Positions 1 to 7,900 of a stretch of DNA of 64,000 bases are shown here, piece after piece; within the stretch, counting starts at the first letter, position 1, and each line of letters opens with the position of its first letter. The position numbers and the translations under genes were made by a program. The stretch comes from Kordiimonas gwangyangensis DSM 19435 = JCM 12864 (GTDB taxonomy: Bacteria > Pseudomonadota > Alphaproteobacteria > Sphingomonadales > Kordiimonadaceae): assembly GCF_000375545.1 (NCBI RefSeq), contig NZ_AQXF01000003.1:204595-268594 (forward strand). Direction: 5' to 3'. Under the pieces are notes generated by a model. That model did no database searches. It saw nothing but the letters and a program-made list of their open reading frames with translations, and was not told the DNA's origin.

Positions 1-837
1 ACCCTTGTGTTTGTACCGCTGGCGATATTCGAGTTTGGCTGGGATATGATGCGTGCCACCGGGCGGCGCGTTGGTGAGACGGTCGCCAACATACTGGTGG
101 CGGTCGGGTATGAGCTCTCAAGCCTCATGACCTTTGGCCTGGTACTGTTTTTGACGCAGGGCCTGATTGCACCCTTTGCGCTTTTCGAGATTTCCATGAC
201 GCCGATGATGTGGGTGGTTGCGATCCTGCTCGCAGATTTCACCTATTACTGGATGCACAGGGCCGAACATGAGGTTCGGCTATTCTGGGCCTATCATGTC
301 ACCCATCATTCGTCGCCCGAATATAACCTGACCACGGCCTTCCGCCTGTCGTGGCTGGAGGGGGTGTTTGAATGGCTGTTTTTTGTCCCCATGCTACTGG
401 TCGGTTTTGATGCGCTTGCCACCTTTATCGCGCTGGCGGTGGTGGCAAGCTATCAGACATGGATACACACACAGGCAATCGGCAAACTCGGGTGGTTTGA
501 GGGGGTGATCAACACACCCTCCGCCCACCGGGTGCACCACGGGTCTAACCCCAAGTATCTGGACAAGAATTACGGCGGCATCCTGTTGGTGTGGGACCGG
601 CTGTTCGGTACCTACGAGGTGGAGGAGGAGCCGGTTACCTTCGGCATCACGGAACCGGTTGAAAGCATCAATCCCTTTGTGCTCAACTTCCATGAATTTA
701 TTGCCATCGGGCGCGACCTCGTGCAGGCAAGAAGCCTGAGCGAGATGGCTCGTTGCCTGTTCGCGCCGCCCGGCACCATCGTGCGGGGCGAGAATGTGGG
801 TTTGAGGAAGGACAGAAATGCCGCGCACAAAAGATGA
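1..837 (+). CDS. Sterol desaturase / fatty acid hydroxylase family membrane protein (5' truncated)
   Basis: The frame is open from the first base, so the true start lies upstream and only about 278 codons are visible. The protein is hydrophobic with several membrane segments. It carries the histidine clusters of the di-iron fatty acid hydroxylase superfamily (PF04116): HRAEH and HVTHH around residues 84-101, and HRVHH near residue 175. Members hydroxylate or desaturate sterols, carotenoids or alkyl lipids at the membrane, using oxygen and a di-iron centre. The stop overlaps the start of the TetR-family gene by 20 bp, so the two are probably co-transcribed. The family call is firm from the histidine boxes; the substrate cannot be read from the sequence. 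Confidence 0.88.
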   Translation, partial: TLVFVPLAIFEFGWDMMRATGRRVGETVANILVAVGYELSSLMTFGLVLFLTQGLIAPFALFEISMTPMMWVVAILLADFTYYWMHRAEHEVRLFWAYHVTHHSSPEYNLTTAFRLSWLEGVFEWLFFVPMLLVGFDALATFIALAVVASYQTWIHTQAIGKLGWFEGVINTPSAHRVHHGSNPKYLDKNYGGILLVWDRLFGTYEVEEEPVTFGITEPVESINPFVLNFHEFIAIGRDLVQARSLSEMARCLFAPPGTIVRGENVGLRKDRNAAHKR

Positions 838-1411
838 AGCGCTGACGGAGAAGCGGCGCAACGAGATACTCGATGCTGCGGCCCGTGTTTTTGTGCGCCA
901 CGGCTTTCACCGTGCGAGCATGCGCCAGATTTGTGGCGAGGCGAAACTGTCTGCGGGCGCGGTCTATAATTATTTCCCCAGCAAGGACCAGATTATCGAG
1001 GGACTTGCCGCCCGCGAGCAGGAGGAGATTGCCGAGCTTGCGGCCTATCTGGCGGAAACCGACAATGCCCAGAAAGCGCTCACGGGCGCGATCCGGCTGA
1101 TGGTTGAAGACACGAACGCGGCCGATGCCCGGCTCTATGTGGAGCTGACGGCGGAGGCCGGACGGAACGCGCTTGTTCGCGAGCGGTTGGTGGCAACCGA
1201 TGCTGCGCTGCAGGAATGCCTGCTGGAAGCCATCAGGCGCGGGCAGGCTCAAGGTAGCGTGACAAAGGCGCGCCCTGCCGCGGACCTTCTGGCCCTGCTG
1301 ACGGCTGTGTATGAAGGTTTTGTTGGTCGCCTTGCAGTGGACGGCGATAGTGAGTGTAAGGCCTTTGCCAAGCTTGCGGCGGATGCAGTTGCGATCCTGT
1401 TGAAGCCATAG
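818..1411 (+). CDS. TetR/AcrR family transcriptional regulator
   Basis: A 197-residue protein with an N-terminal TetR helix-turn-helix (residues about 10-60). Typical signatures are ILDAAARVFVRHGFHRASM and the recognition helix region LSAGAVYNYFPSKDQII. The remainder is an all-helical ligand-binding and dimerisation domain. TetR proteins are usually repressors released by a small ligand. The ATG lies inside the end of the upstream hydroxylase gene in another frame, which suggests translational coupling and possible control of that lipid-modification gene. The ligand is unknown. Confidence 0.9.
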   Translation: MPRTKDEALTEKRRNEILDAAARVFVRHGFHRASMRQICGEAKLSAGAVYNYFPSKDQIIEGLAAREQEEIAELAAYLAETDNAQKALTGAIRLMVEDTNAADARLYVELTAEAGRNALVRERLVATDAALQECLLEAIRRGQAQGSVTKARPAADLLALLTAVYEGFVGRLAVDGDSECKAFAKLAADAVAILLKP

Positions 1412-1519
1412 GTGGTTTTCCGAAAACCAAATATCCTCAAAGGGTTGAATTGACGCGTCCCTACCCAATGTGTGTAGAAGGGCGCGACCACAAGCGCCTG
1501 TAACGCGAGGAGAAAATAC

Positions 1520-2833
1520 ATGAAATTTCAGTCCCTGATCAGCGCGGCAATTGTCGCGGCTGCGGGCTTTACCCCTGTTTTTGCCGATGCGGATGACCTG
1601 TTCCTGACAGGCGCCCATATCATCGACCCTGAAACACGCACGGTTGAGACCGGCAATATTCTTATCCGTGAGGGTCGCATTGCGGGCCATCCGGCGTCAG
1701 CGCCAGACGGGTTTGACGGGCAGGTGATTGCGCTTGATGGCAAGTGGCTGGCGCCAGCCTTTGTTGATTTGCATACCCATTCGTTTGGTGACGCTGTACC
1801 GGGCAACCGGCCGGAGGGCTTGGGCACACCCACCGTCGCCACCCATTATCTTTACGCGGGCACCACGGCCTTCCTGGACCTGTTTGGTCATGAGGAAGGG
1901 CTCGCGGCTCTGCGCGCGGCGCAAAAGGCGGGCGAGTTTGGCGGCGCGGACCTTTATGCCAGCCTGTCGTGCCTGACGGCACCAAATGGTCACTGTACCG
2001 AATATGGCGTGCCAACCCGCACCATGAGCACGCCCGAGGAAGCGCGTGTTTCGGTCGCGGAACTGGCGGCCAAAAAGCCGGACGTGGTCAAGTTTGTCTA
2101 TTCACAAAGTGATGACATGCCGTCCATCAATAACACCACCTTGACGGCGGGTATTGCCGAGGCCAGCAAACACGGCATCAAAACGGTCGTGCACGTTCAA
2201 ACATGGCAGGATATGCGCGAAGCGGTGGAAGCAGGCGCGACGGCGGTGACCCACACGCCCGAGGGCGACATGCCCGCGGACATGCCCGCCCTTCTGAAAG
2301 CGCACGGCACGGTGAGCATTCCCACCATCACGGTCCACAATGAATATCTCGACTATTTCTTTGATAGCTCAATCCTTGAAGCGCCGATGGCGCAAGCGCT
2401 GGCGAGCGAGCGGGTGCAGGCCGCCTATAGGGATGAGAAGAATATCGGTCGCTACCGCGACAGTTATGACGAACGCAAAGCCAAGGCTGAGGTGCGGCTG
2501 ACATCAGTGGGCGCGCTGGCGGAGGCTGGTGTGCCTATCCTTCTGGGCACCGACGGCGGCAACTGGGGCACTGTGCAGGGCTACAGCGTGCACCGGGAGA
2601 TGATCCTGCTCTCGGATGCGGGCCTAGACAGTTTTGCAGTCCTCAAGGCGGCGAGCACTGATGCGGCCGATTTCCTTGGCCTTGACTATGGTGTGGAAGA
2701 GGGCGCGCTTGCGAACCTTGTGGTGTTTGACGCGTCCCCGCTTGACGATATCAGCAACACACAGACCATCAGCCTTGTGATCAAGGACGGTGATGTGGTC
2801 GACCGCGCAGCCCTGCTGCAAAAAGCGGAATAG
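1520..2833 (+). CDS. Exported amidohydrolase family protein
   Basis: A 437-residue protein with a Sec signal peptide (residues 1-22, ending FADA), so it is periplasmic. It has the metal-dependent amidohydrolase (TIM-barrel) fold. The beta-1 metal motif DLHTH is near residue 83, VHVQTW and THTPEGD supply histidines in the middle of the barrel, and LLGTDGG contributes the conserved catalytic Asp. A small beta-sandwich formed by the N- and C-termini flanks the barrel, as in imidazolonepropionase/prolidase-like members. A GAGGAG ribosome site lies 7-8 bases before the ATG. Family members hydrolyse cyclic amides or dipeptides; the substrate is unknown. A strong hairpin follows the stop. Confidence 0.88.
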   Translation: MKFQSLISAAIVAAAGFTPVFADADDLFLTGAHIIDPETRTVETGNILIREGRIAGHPASAPDGFDGQVIALDGKWLAPAFVDLHTHSFGDAVPGNRPEGLGTPTVATHYLYAGTTAFLDLFGHEEGLAALRAAQKAGEFGGADLYASLSCLTAPNGHCTEYGVPTRTMSTPEEARVSVAELAAKKPDVVKFVYSQSDDMPSINNTTLTAGIAEASKHGIKTVVHVQTWQDMREAVEAGATAVTHTPEGDMPADMPALLKAHGTVSIPTITVHNEYLDYFFDSSILEAPMAQALASERVQAAYRDEKNIGRYRDSYDERKAKAEVRLTSVGALAEAGVPILLGTDGGNWGTVQGYSVHREMILLSDAGLDSFAVLKAASTDAADFLGLDYGVEEGALANLVVFDASPLDDISNTQTISLVIKDGDVVDRAALLQKAE

Positions 2834-2846
2834 ACGCACAAAAGAA

Positions 2847-2872
2847 AAAGCCCCGGAGAGTTCCGGGGCTTT
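2847..2872. terminator. Bidirectional intrinsic terminator
   Basis: A perfect 11-bp stem (AAAGCCCCGGA / TCCGGGGCTTT) with a 4-base GAGT loop. It lies between the convergent amidohydrolase and peroxiredoxin genes. The minus-strand side is followed by a T-rich tract and the plus side by a short T run, so it probably serves both. Confidence 0.88.
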
Positions 2873-2896
2873 CCTGACAGGTATCTTTCGTCAAGC

Positions 2897-3502
2897 TTAG
2901 AGCTTGTCAGCGTTCTTGCCGAGGTATGCAGCAACGCCAGCAGCGTCAGCTTTCATGCCTTCGTCGCCTTTGTTCCAACCAGCCGGGCAAACTTCGCCGT
3001 GCTCTTCGTGGAACTGCAGGGCTTCAACAAGACGTACAAATTCGTCAACGTTACGGCCAAGCGGCAGGTTGTTTACGGTTTGGTGCCACACGAGGCCGTC
3101 TTTGCCGATAAGGAAGGTGCCGCGGAGCGCAACGCCGTCAGATTCGATCAGAACGTCATAGTCGCGTGCGATCTGTTTGGTGATGTCAGCAACCATCGGG
3201 AAGTCAACCGGGCCGAGGCCGCCTTCAGCGGTCGGCGTGTTGCGCCATGCGATGTGGCTGAACTGGCTGTCTACGGATACTGCAACAACCTTCACGCCAA
3301 GTTCCTTGAACTTTTTCATGCGGTTGTGGAATGCGAGGATCTCGGACGGGCACACAAAGGTGAAGTCGAGCGGGTAGAAGAACAGCAGACCGTAGTCGCC
3401 GTCCAGGTATTCTTTGAAGTTAAAGTTTTCGTTGATGCTGCCATCTTCCATAACGGCAACAGCGTTGAAATCCGGAGCTGGTTTTGCTGCGAGAACGGCC
3501 AT
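2897..3502 (-). CDS. 2-Cys peroxiredoxin (AhpC/Prx1 type)
   Basis: A 201-residue typical 2-Cys peroxiredoxin. The peroxidatic cysteine C51 lies in DFTFVCPSE and the resolving cysteine C172 in EVCPAGW. It reduces hydrogen peroxide and organic hydroperoxides as a disulfide-linked dimer or decamer in the cytoplasm. The GGLG motif linked to hyperoxidation sensitivity is present, but the C-terminus ends AAYLGKNADKL without the partner YF motif. The start is supported by an AAGGAGGGACGC ribosome site. No dedicated reductase (AhpF) gene is adjacent, so thioredoxin is the likely electron donor. Confidence 0.95.
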   Translation of the reverse strand: MAVLAAKPAPDFNAVAVMEDGSINENFNFKEYLDGDYGLLFFYPLDFTFVCPSEILAFHNRMKKFKELGVKVVAVSVDSQFSHIAWRNTPTAEGGLGPVDFPMVADITKQIARDYDVLIESDGVALRGTFLIGKDGLVWHQTVNNLPLGRNVDEFVRLVEALQFHEEHGEVCPAGWNKGDEGMKADAAGVAAYLGKNADKL

Positions 3503-3856
3503 GCGTCCCTCCTTGATTTAAGGTGAAAAATAAAGGTTCAAAACTGTTTAGGCGCTTGTGCCGTCACTCACCCTTGGGCGAGTCATCTGGCGCGCCAGCG
3601 GTGCTAACATTATGCTTCTTGAGCTCAATTGCAACCGGGATTGGTCGATTTCTATAATCGAAGAATGCGATTAATAATCAACTTTATTAGTGGATTTATG
3701 TTTTTATAGGTGGTGCGTGCACAATGTGCAAGTGGCAATTGCAGGGATGCGTTGTAGCGCGGAAGCGCCTTAGCGTACTCTCGATATAGTGAGAGGTTTG
3801 CAATGTCGACCCAGCAGCGCATAATCAACGCGGCGCATTCAATGTGTGGAGGGGGT
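3503..3856. other. Divergent intergenic region with candidate promoter and palindrome
   Basis: About 350 bases without a convincing gene, becoming AT-rich after 3600. It holds the peroxiredoxin promoter region (minus strand), a 12-bp perfect palindrome CTGGCGCGCCAG at 3587-3598, and a plus-strand promoter candidate at 3629-3658. The open frame upstream of 3857 could extend the next gene by 18 codons, but the ribosome site favours the later start. Confidence 0.5.
3629..3658 (+). promoter_or_regulatory. Candidate sigma-70 promoter for the abortive-infection-like gene
   Basis: TTGCAA (3629-3634), an 18-base spacer and a perfect TATAAT (3653-3658) lie about 200 bases upstream of the membrane/coiled-coil gene. 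The match is by eye only; the leader would be long. Confidence 0.38.
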
Positions 3857-4543
3857 ATGGACAATCAACTATCCAAAGAGAAACCAAAGCCCACTTGGGC
3901 GAACCCATTTAAATCTGAAGATTGGACTGTATCGATATACACTCGAGGTTTTGCAGTAGCTGCCGTACTGTTTGGAATCTATGCATTCCATTTTTTGCAT
4001 GTTGCAGGACTCAAGCTGTCTAAGTCGGCTGCAGATTGGGGTGCCGCGGGAGATTTTTTTGGAGGGTTTGCTAACCCACTAATTTCCCTTATCACCTTAA
4101 GCGTTCTGGTCGCTGCTTACCGACTGCAAAGAAAGGAACTCGCCGCGACAGTCGCCGAACTCAAAGCTGCAAACGAGGGGCACAGCGAACTGCGCAGAAT
4201 TTCGATAGAGCAGAATAAAGTCGCGGTGCAAAAGGCATTGAATGACGCGCTTTCTGTGCACATGACACACCTCAGTGCGGACTTCCAATTGCAGCTAGGT
4301 AGGTTAGAGGGGCTCAGATCCGAGCTCCGCGCATTGGCGGCTCCTAACCTTGGGAGTGGTAGCGGATACCACAACTTCACTGTTGATGGCATCAGACTCG
4401 TTAACGAACGCATGTTGAGTGGTGAAATTGCACGAGTGCGGGACGAAATGAAGCAAGTGGAATATGAGTTGCAACATCTGTTGGGCCTCATGCAAGGCAT
4501 CACTGCTTCAATTAGGTCCGAGACTGGTAAGCTCAAGAAATAA
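3857..4543 (+). CDS. Membrane-anchored coiled-coil protein, resembles phage abortive-infection (putAbiC-like) proteins
   Basis: A protein of about 228 residues if translation starts at the ATG at 3857, which is preceded by a strong GGAGGGGG site; an upstream ATG at 3803 would give 246. The N-terminal half has two membrane segments separated by a short stretch WGAAGDFFGGFANP, then ISLITLSVLVAAYRLQRKEL leads into a long charged coiled coil. This two-helix hairpin with a GDFFGG..NP turn resembles my recollection of putative phage abortive infection proteins (PF16872). The C-terminal half is shorter than in those proteins and unassigned. Base composition is lower in GC than the flanking genes and the gene stands alone, suggesting acquisition by transfer. 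A defence role is inference only. Confidence 0.6.
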   Translation: MDNQLSKEKPKPTWANPFKSEDWTVSIYTRGFAVAAVLFGIYAFHFLHVAGLKLSKSAADWGAAGDFFGGFANPLISLITLSVLVAAYRLQRKELAATVAELKAANEGHSELRRISIEQNKVAVQKALNDALSVHMTHLSADFQLQLGRLEGLRSELRALAAPNLGSGSGYHNFTVDGIRLVNERMLSGEIARVRDEMKQVEYELQHLLGLMQGITASIRSETGKLKK

Positions 4544-4739
4544 AGTGTAACGCCAGATAGTTCATTGCTAGCCGCATTCGCAATTGGCCTCACCATGGAT
4601 ATACAACTGTTAGACTTATGGTGTCGCCGGGGCTCGCTCCCGTACTGCATTTCGAATATAGGAGCACCCGCACCTCTGGTTTTTGGCGACGCATTTCCCT
4701 ATATGGATAAAGTTCGGTGGTATAAGGTGGGGGGTACCT

Positions 4740-5789
4740 TTGGAAACGCTTGATGACGTACTGAGATACGGCTGCATGAGCTTGTTGTTATGGCTTGCCG
4801 TTCTGGTCATCCGCGATTTCTGCGGCCATATCCGGGGGCGTCTTGGTGCCGTTCTGGCCATCAGCAATATCGCCTACCTTCTATGTTCCAAGTCAGCCAT
4901 TACAATTTTTGGGCTTGAGACGGATATCGTTCTTTTTCCTCTCTGCTTCATGAACGGTGTCTTTGCCTGGCTGTTTTGCCTGTCCCAGTTCGACGATCAT
5001 TTCGAGTTGAAGTCCTGGCACTGGCTGGTGCTGGGGGTGAAGTTGTTGGCTGGCGGTATGATTGCCATCAGCCACTTCAGGGCGGATGAGCCGCTGAACG
5101 TGGCGGGCAACATTCTCTCCGGCGCTATCGTGATAGGGACGCTGCTGCACCTGGTTTATATGATATGGCAGGGCAGGGCGGATGACCTGATGCGCACGCG
5201 CATGAAGTTCCGCAGCATTTTTGTCATCTCGGTTGTGGTTATTTCGCTCGGTATCATGATTGCAGAGGTATGGCTCCTCGACATGGGGTGGAAGCGCTAT
5301 TTGTTGCCGCTGCAGTCAGCCTCGTTCTTTTGCATCACCTTTTTTGTGCTATGGCGCATCTCGGGCCCCGAGGGAATCGATCTGTTTGTCTTTGGTGATG
5401 CCGCGGGGGGGGAAACCCCGAAGGCCGCACCAAGAGAAGATCGCTATGACCTCAAGGCACTTGAGGCGCTGGTCGCGAGCGAAGCCTATCTTGAACCCGG
5501 GCTTACAATAAGCGTTCTGGCGGACAAGCTTAAAATGCCGGAACACCGGCTGCGGCGGCTGATTAACCAGCATCTGGGTTTTCGTAATTTCTCAGACTTC
5601 CTCAATCATCACCGCATCACCGCGGCGCAGGAACGGCTGGCGGACACAGACGCACGCCATGTGCCCGTGCTCACCATTGCGATGGACCTTGGTTATGGCT
5701 CCCTCGGGCCGTTCAACCGGGCTTTCAAGGAACGCACTGGGCTGACCCCATCTGAATACCGCCGCAATGTGCTTTCGGGCGCGGCCTAG
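4740..5789 (+). CDS. AraC-family transcriptional regulator with N-terminal membrane domain
   Basis: About 349 residues from a TTG start at 4740, chosen because AAGGTGGGGG lies 6-7 bases upstream; an ATG at 4776 is an alternative. The first roughly 210 residues form six or seven hydrophobic segments. A linker follows, then a C-terminal AraC double helix-turn-helix (about residues 250-345) including LTISVLADKLKMPEHRLRRL and LGYGSLGPFNRAFKERTGL, with the typical ending TPSEYRR. Membrane-bound AraC proteins of this layout are common next to lipid or amino-acid metabolism genes. The signal and targets are unknown. A perfect 16-bp palindrome lies 59 bases after the stop. Confidence 0.85.
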   Translation: METLDDVLRYGCMSLLLWLAVLVIRDFCGHIRGRLGAVLAISNIAYLLCSKSAITIFGLETDIVLFPLCFMNGVFAWLFCLSQFDDHFELKSWHWLVLGVKLLAGGMIAISHFRADEPLNVAGNILSGAIVIGTLLHLVYMIWQGRADDLMRTRMKFRSIFVISVVVISLGIMIAEVWLLDMGWKRYLLPLQSASFFCITFFVLWRISGPEGIDLFVFGDAAGGETPKAAPREDRYDLKALEALVASEAYLEPGLTISVLADKLKMPEHRLRRLINQHLGFRNFSDFLNHHRITAAQERLADTDARHVPVLTIAMDLGYGSLGPFNRAFKERTGLTPSEYRRNVLSGAA

Positions 5790-5847
5790 GCTGCGGCAAT
5801 TCGCTCGCTGATTTCTGAAAAAGCTGGCTGAAAACTGAAAACTCATT

Positions 5848-5863
5848 CCGATTTCGAAATCGG
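5848..5863. promoter_or_regulatory. Perfect 16-bp palindrome, possible operator
   Basis: CCGATTTCGAAATCGG is identical to its reverse complement. It lies between the AraC-type gene and the DUF2147 gene, about 137 bases before the latter's start. There is no T tract, so an operator is more likely than a terminator. Confidence 0.35.
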
Positions 5864-5999
5864 CAAGCCCTCAGGCGCACATCATCCCTAAATCATATCC
5901 GGACGCCAAGCAGCGGCATACCGGCCTGAACCGAAGTTCGGGCCTCGCCAGAACCGCCGCCGGCGTGTGTGACGGAGTGACGACAGCGAGGAGATGGAC

Positions 6000-6473
6000 A
6001 TGAGCGTGTCAGCCCGACTTTCAAACCTGAATTCTTCTTTTAAAACCCTCTCCCTTGGGGTGGTGGCAACAGCCCTGATGGCAACGGCAGCATACGCCGG
6101 GCCCTCAGGCGATGCTTCTGCTTCAGGCCCCACCGGATTCTGGCAATCGTCCGGTGGGGGCAGAATGATCGAGGTCGCGCCCTGTAGCGCCAAGACCTCA
6201 AAACTGTGCGGCACCATCGTATGGGCCGAGGATGCAGCGGAAGTGGATGAGGTGATCCTCAAGCGCTTCCGTGCGGTGGGTGAAATCTGGGCCGGTGGCC
6301 AGATTTACGAACCCGGCAAACGCCGTGGTGAGGATGGCCGCTTGTCGATGACTGAGGACGGCAGCCTTGAAGTGAGCGAATGCAAACGCGGCCTGTGTGA
6401 AAACACCACATGGACCCGCGTGGATGAAGCCACGGTGGCCTCACGCGTTGCCAAACTGATGGCGGAAAACTGA
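6000..6473 (+). CDS. DUF2147 domain exported protein
   Basis: 157 residues from the ATG at 6000, with GAGGAG five to six bases upstream; an in-frame ATG two codons earlier abuts that site. A long N-region signal peptide ends around TAAYA (about residue 33). The mature part resembles DUF2147: TGFWQSSGGGRMIEV at the start, CGTIVWAE, GGQIYEPGKRR and a pair of cysteines near KRGLCENTTW. DUF2147 proteins are small periplasmic or outer-membrane beta-barrel-like folds of unknown function, sometimes linked to envelope stress. The gene appears monocistronic. Confidence 0.75.
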   Translation: MSVSARLSNLNSSFKTLSLGVVATALMATAAYAGPSGDASASGPTGFWQSSGGGRMIEVAPCSAKTSKLCGTIVWAEDAAEVDEVILKRFRAVGEIWAGGQIYEPGKRRGEDGRLSMTEDGSLEVSECKRGLCENTTWTRVDEATVASRVAKLMAEN

Positions 6474-6492
6474 TCCGGTAACACGTTTGGGC

Positions 6493-6522
6493 TAGGCCTG
6501 CGCCGTGGTGCGCGGGCCTAGT
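6493..6522. repeat. Hairpin between convergent genes, possible terminator
   Basis: An interrupted inverted repeat (CTAGGCC-t-GCGC ... GCGC-g-GGCCTAG) between the convergent DUF2147 and DUF4287 genes, overlapping the last codons of the latter. It has no clear T tract, so a terminator role is uncertain. Confidence 0.4.
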
Positions 6523-6736
6523 CGCGTTTGCCTTTGAGGTAGGCGTAGATGGCCATGGCGTGGCCGTGGCCGAGGTCATAGTCTGCCTTCAGCCAGGCAA
6601 CAATCTCTCCCGCTTTGGTGCTGGGTTTGAGTTTGCCCTGGTCCGAGAAGCCCTTGGCGTCGGCCTGGGCCTGAAAGTCTGACGGGCTTTGCCCGGTCTT
6701 TTTCTCGATGTTATCGAGATAGCCTTGAAATGACAT
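6518..6736 (-). CDS. DUF4287 domain-containing protein
   Basis: A 72-residue soluble protein that matches the DUF4287 family over its whole length. It has an N-terminal helix pair YLDNIEKKTGQSPSDF, a middle segment KAGEIVAWLKADYDLGHGHA and the ending MAIYAYLKGKRD. The function of the family is not established; members are often found with ArsR-type regulators and SRPBCC proteins in other genomes. An AGAGGATAAA ribosome site precedes the ATG. A near-perfect 26-bp AT-rich palindrome lies 55-80 bases upstream and may control it. Confidence 0.85.
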   Translation of the reverse strand: MSFQGYLDNIEKKTGQSPSDFQAQADAKGFSDQGKLKPSTKAGEIVAWLKADYDLGHGHAMAIYAYLKGKRD

Positions 6737-6790
6737 TTTATCCTCTTGCGTGACTGCGGGTTTTTATGGTCATGCCTTCTTCCTAAATCA

Positions 6791-6816
6791 CATATAAGTT
6801 GATATCAACATATATG
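6791..6816. promoter_or_regulatory. 26-bp near-perfect palindromic operator
   Basis: The dyad is CATATA-A-GTTGAT facing ATCAAC-A-TATATG, with 24 of 26 positions symmetric and the core TTGATATCAA perfect. It sits upstream of the DUF4287 gene. Its size and AT-rich half-sites are like ArsR/SmtB-type operators, but no such regulator is in this window. Confidence 0.55.
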
Positions 6817-6854
6817 TCTAAAAAGAGGAAAATCGGCAAGGGAGGCCGCGCTGC

Positions 6855-7823
6855 TTATTGAATGCGGGTAACGGTGAAGCCCAGTTCCTCGAGGTGGGAT
6901 TGAACGGATTCGGACCCGGCAAAATGGCCGGCGCCCACGGCAATAAAAACCTTGCCGCTGCCGTCCATCAGCTCAGCGATCTTCTCAGCCCAGGCATGGT
7001 TGCGTTTGGCCAGCATGCGCTCTTTGAGACTTTCCTGACCCTCAAGCGCGCGGTTCATCTTTTCGCCTAGCGCCTCGATGCGTCCGGCTTGCCAGTCGGC
7101 GGTGATCTCATCGATCAGGTTGGGCTCTTCAATGAGTTGGCGCAAGCCATCCTCAAAATATTTCAGCTCTTCTTCCGGTGTCATGGCGCCATGCACGCTG
7201 AATTGCTGTTCGAGGGTCTCAAAGTAGCCTAGCATCTTGCCGTTCTCGACCGCCTCGCGCCACAGGACCTTGTCCACGCTGGCGTCCGGGTCGTCGCCCT
7301 TTTTGTGGCCTAGCAAAGCGCTCAGCATGCCAGCGGCAAGCCACGGCCGGTAGGGTTCAAGCTGGCTGATGGCTTCCTCGGTCATGCCAAGGTTGGCGAT
7401 AACCTGTTTGAGGTCTTTCCTGGCTTGGGCGCTCAGCTTTTTGGTAAACGGCACATTGGACCGGTTGATGCCAAACTCCGTGATGAGGGGTTCCGTCATC
7501 GCGCCGTCCGCCTGCACAACAGGCGCTTCACTGTAGAAGATTGTGGCCTCCGCGAATGCGGCATCCATCTTGGCGGTGCGCCACCGGATCGCGGGGTTCA
7601 TGTTATGGGCGGTGCCAAAAAGCCAGATGGTGCTGTCCGCATCCTCCAGCTTCCAAAGCGCAGGCTTTGGCGCGACCGGGGTGTCCTGCGCATAGGCGGC
7701 CTGGAATGCCAGCGCCGCACCGATCAGGAGCAGGAATGCAGTGGCAAGCAGTCTGAACCGCCGAGGGTGGGCAGGCGTGAGGGCAATAGCGCGGGCGCGT
7801 GATGGCGGCATCATGGCTTCCAT
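6855..7823 (-). CDS. TraB/GumN family protein
   Basis: A 322-residue protein with an N-terminal signal or anchor segment (LLATAFLLLIGAALAFQAAYA, in two parts, ending about residue 45). It is followed by the TraB/GumN fold: LWKLEDADSTIWLFGTAHNM at the start and a C-terminal VFIAVGAGHFAGSESVQSHL motif with the conserved GAGH. Members of this Tiki-like clan are putative metal-dependent peptidases or membrane-associated proteins; activity here is not proven. The GTAH and GxGH histidines expected for metal binding are present. It is transcribed away from the DUF4287 promoter region. Confidence 0.87.
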   Translation of the reverse strand: MEAMMPPSRARAIALTPAHPRRFRLLATAFLLLIGAALAFQAAYAQDTPVAPKPALWKLEDADSTIWLFGTAHNMNPAIRWRTAKMDAAFAEATIFYSEAPVVQADGAMTEPLITEFGINRSNVPFTKKLSAQARKDLKQVIANLGMTEEAISQLEPYRPWLAAGMLSALLGHKKGDDPDASVDKVLWREAVENGKMLGYFETLEQQFSVHGAMTPEEELKYFEDGLRQLIEEPNLIDEITADWQAGRIEALGEKMNRALEGQESLKERMLAKRNHAWAEKIAELMDGSGKVFIAVGAGHFAGSESVQSHLEELGFTVTRIQ

Positions 7824-7900
7824 AACTGGTTTACATCCACGCTAGGCTCACCTTCGATCATGGCCAAATCAAGGAACGGTGATGGCAGGGAGTAAGCGAC

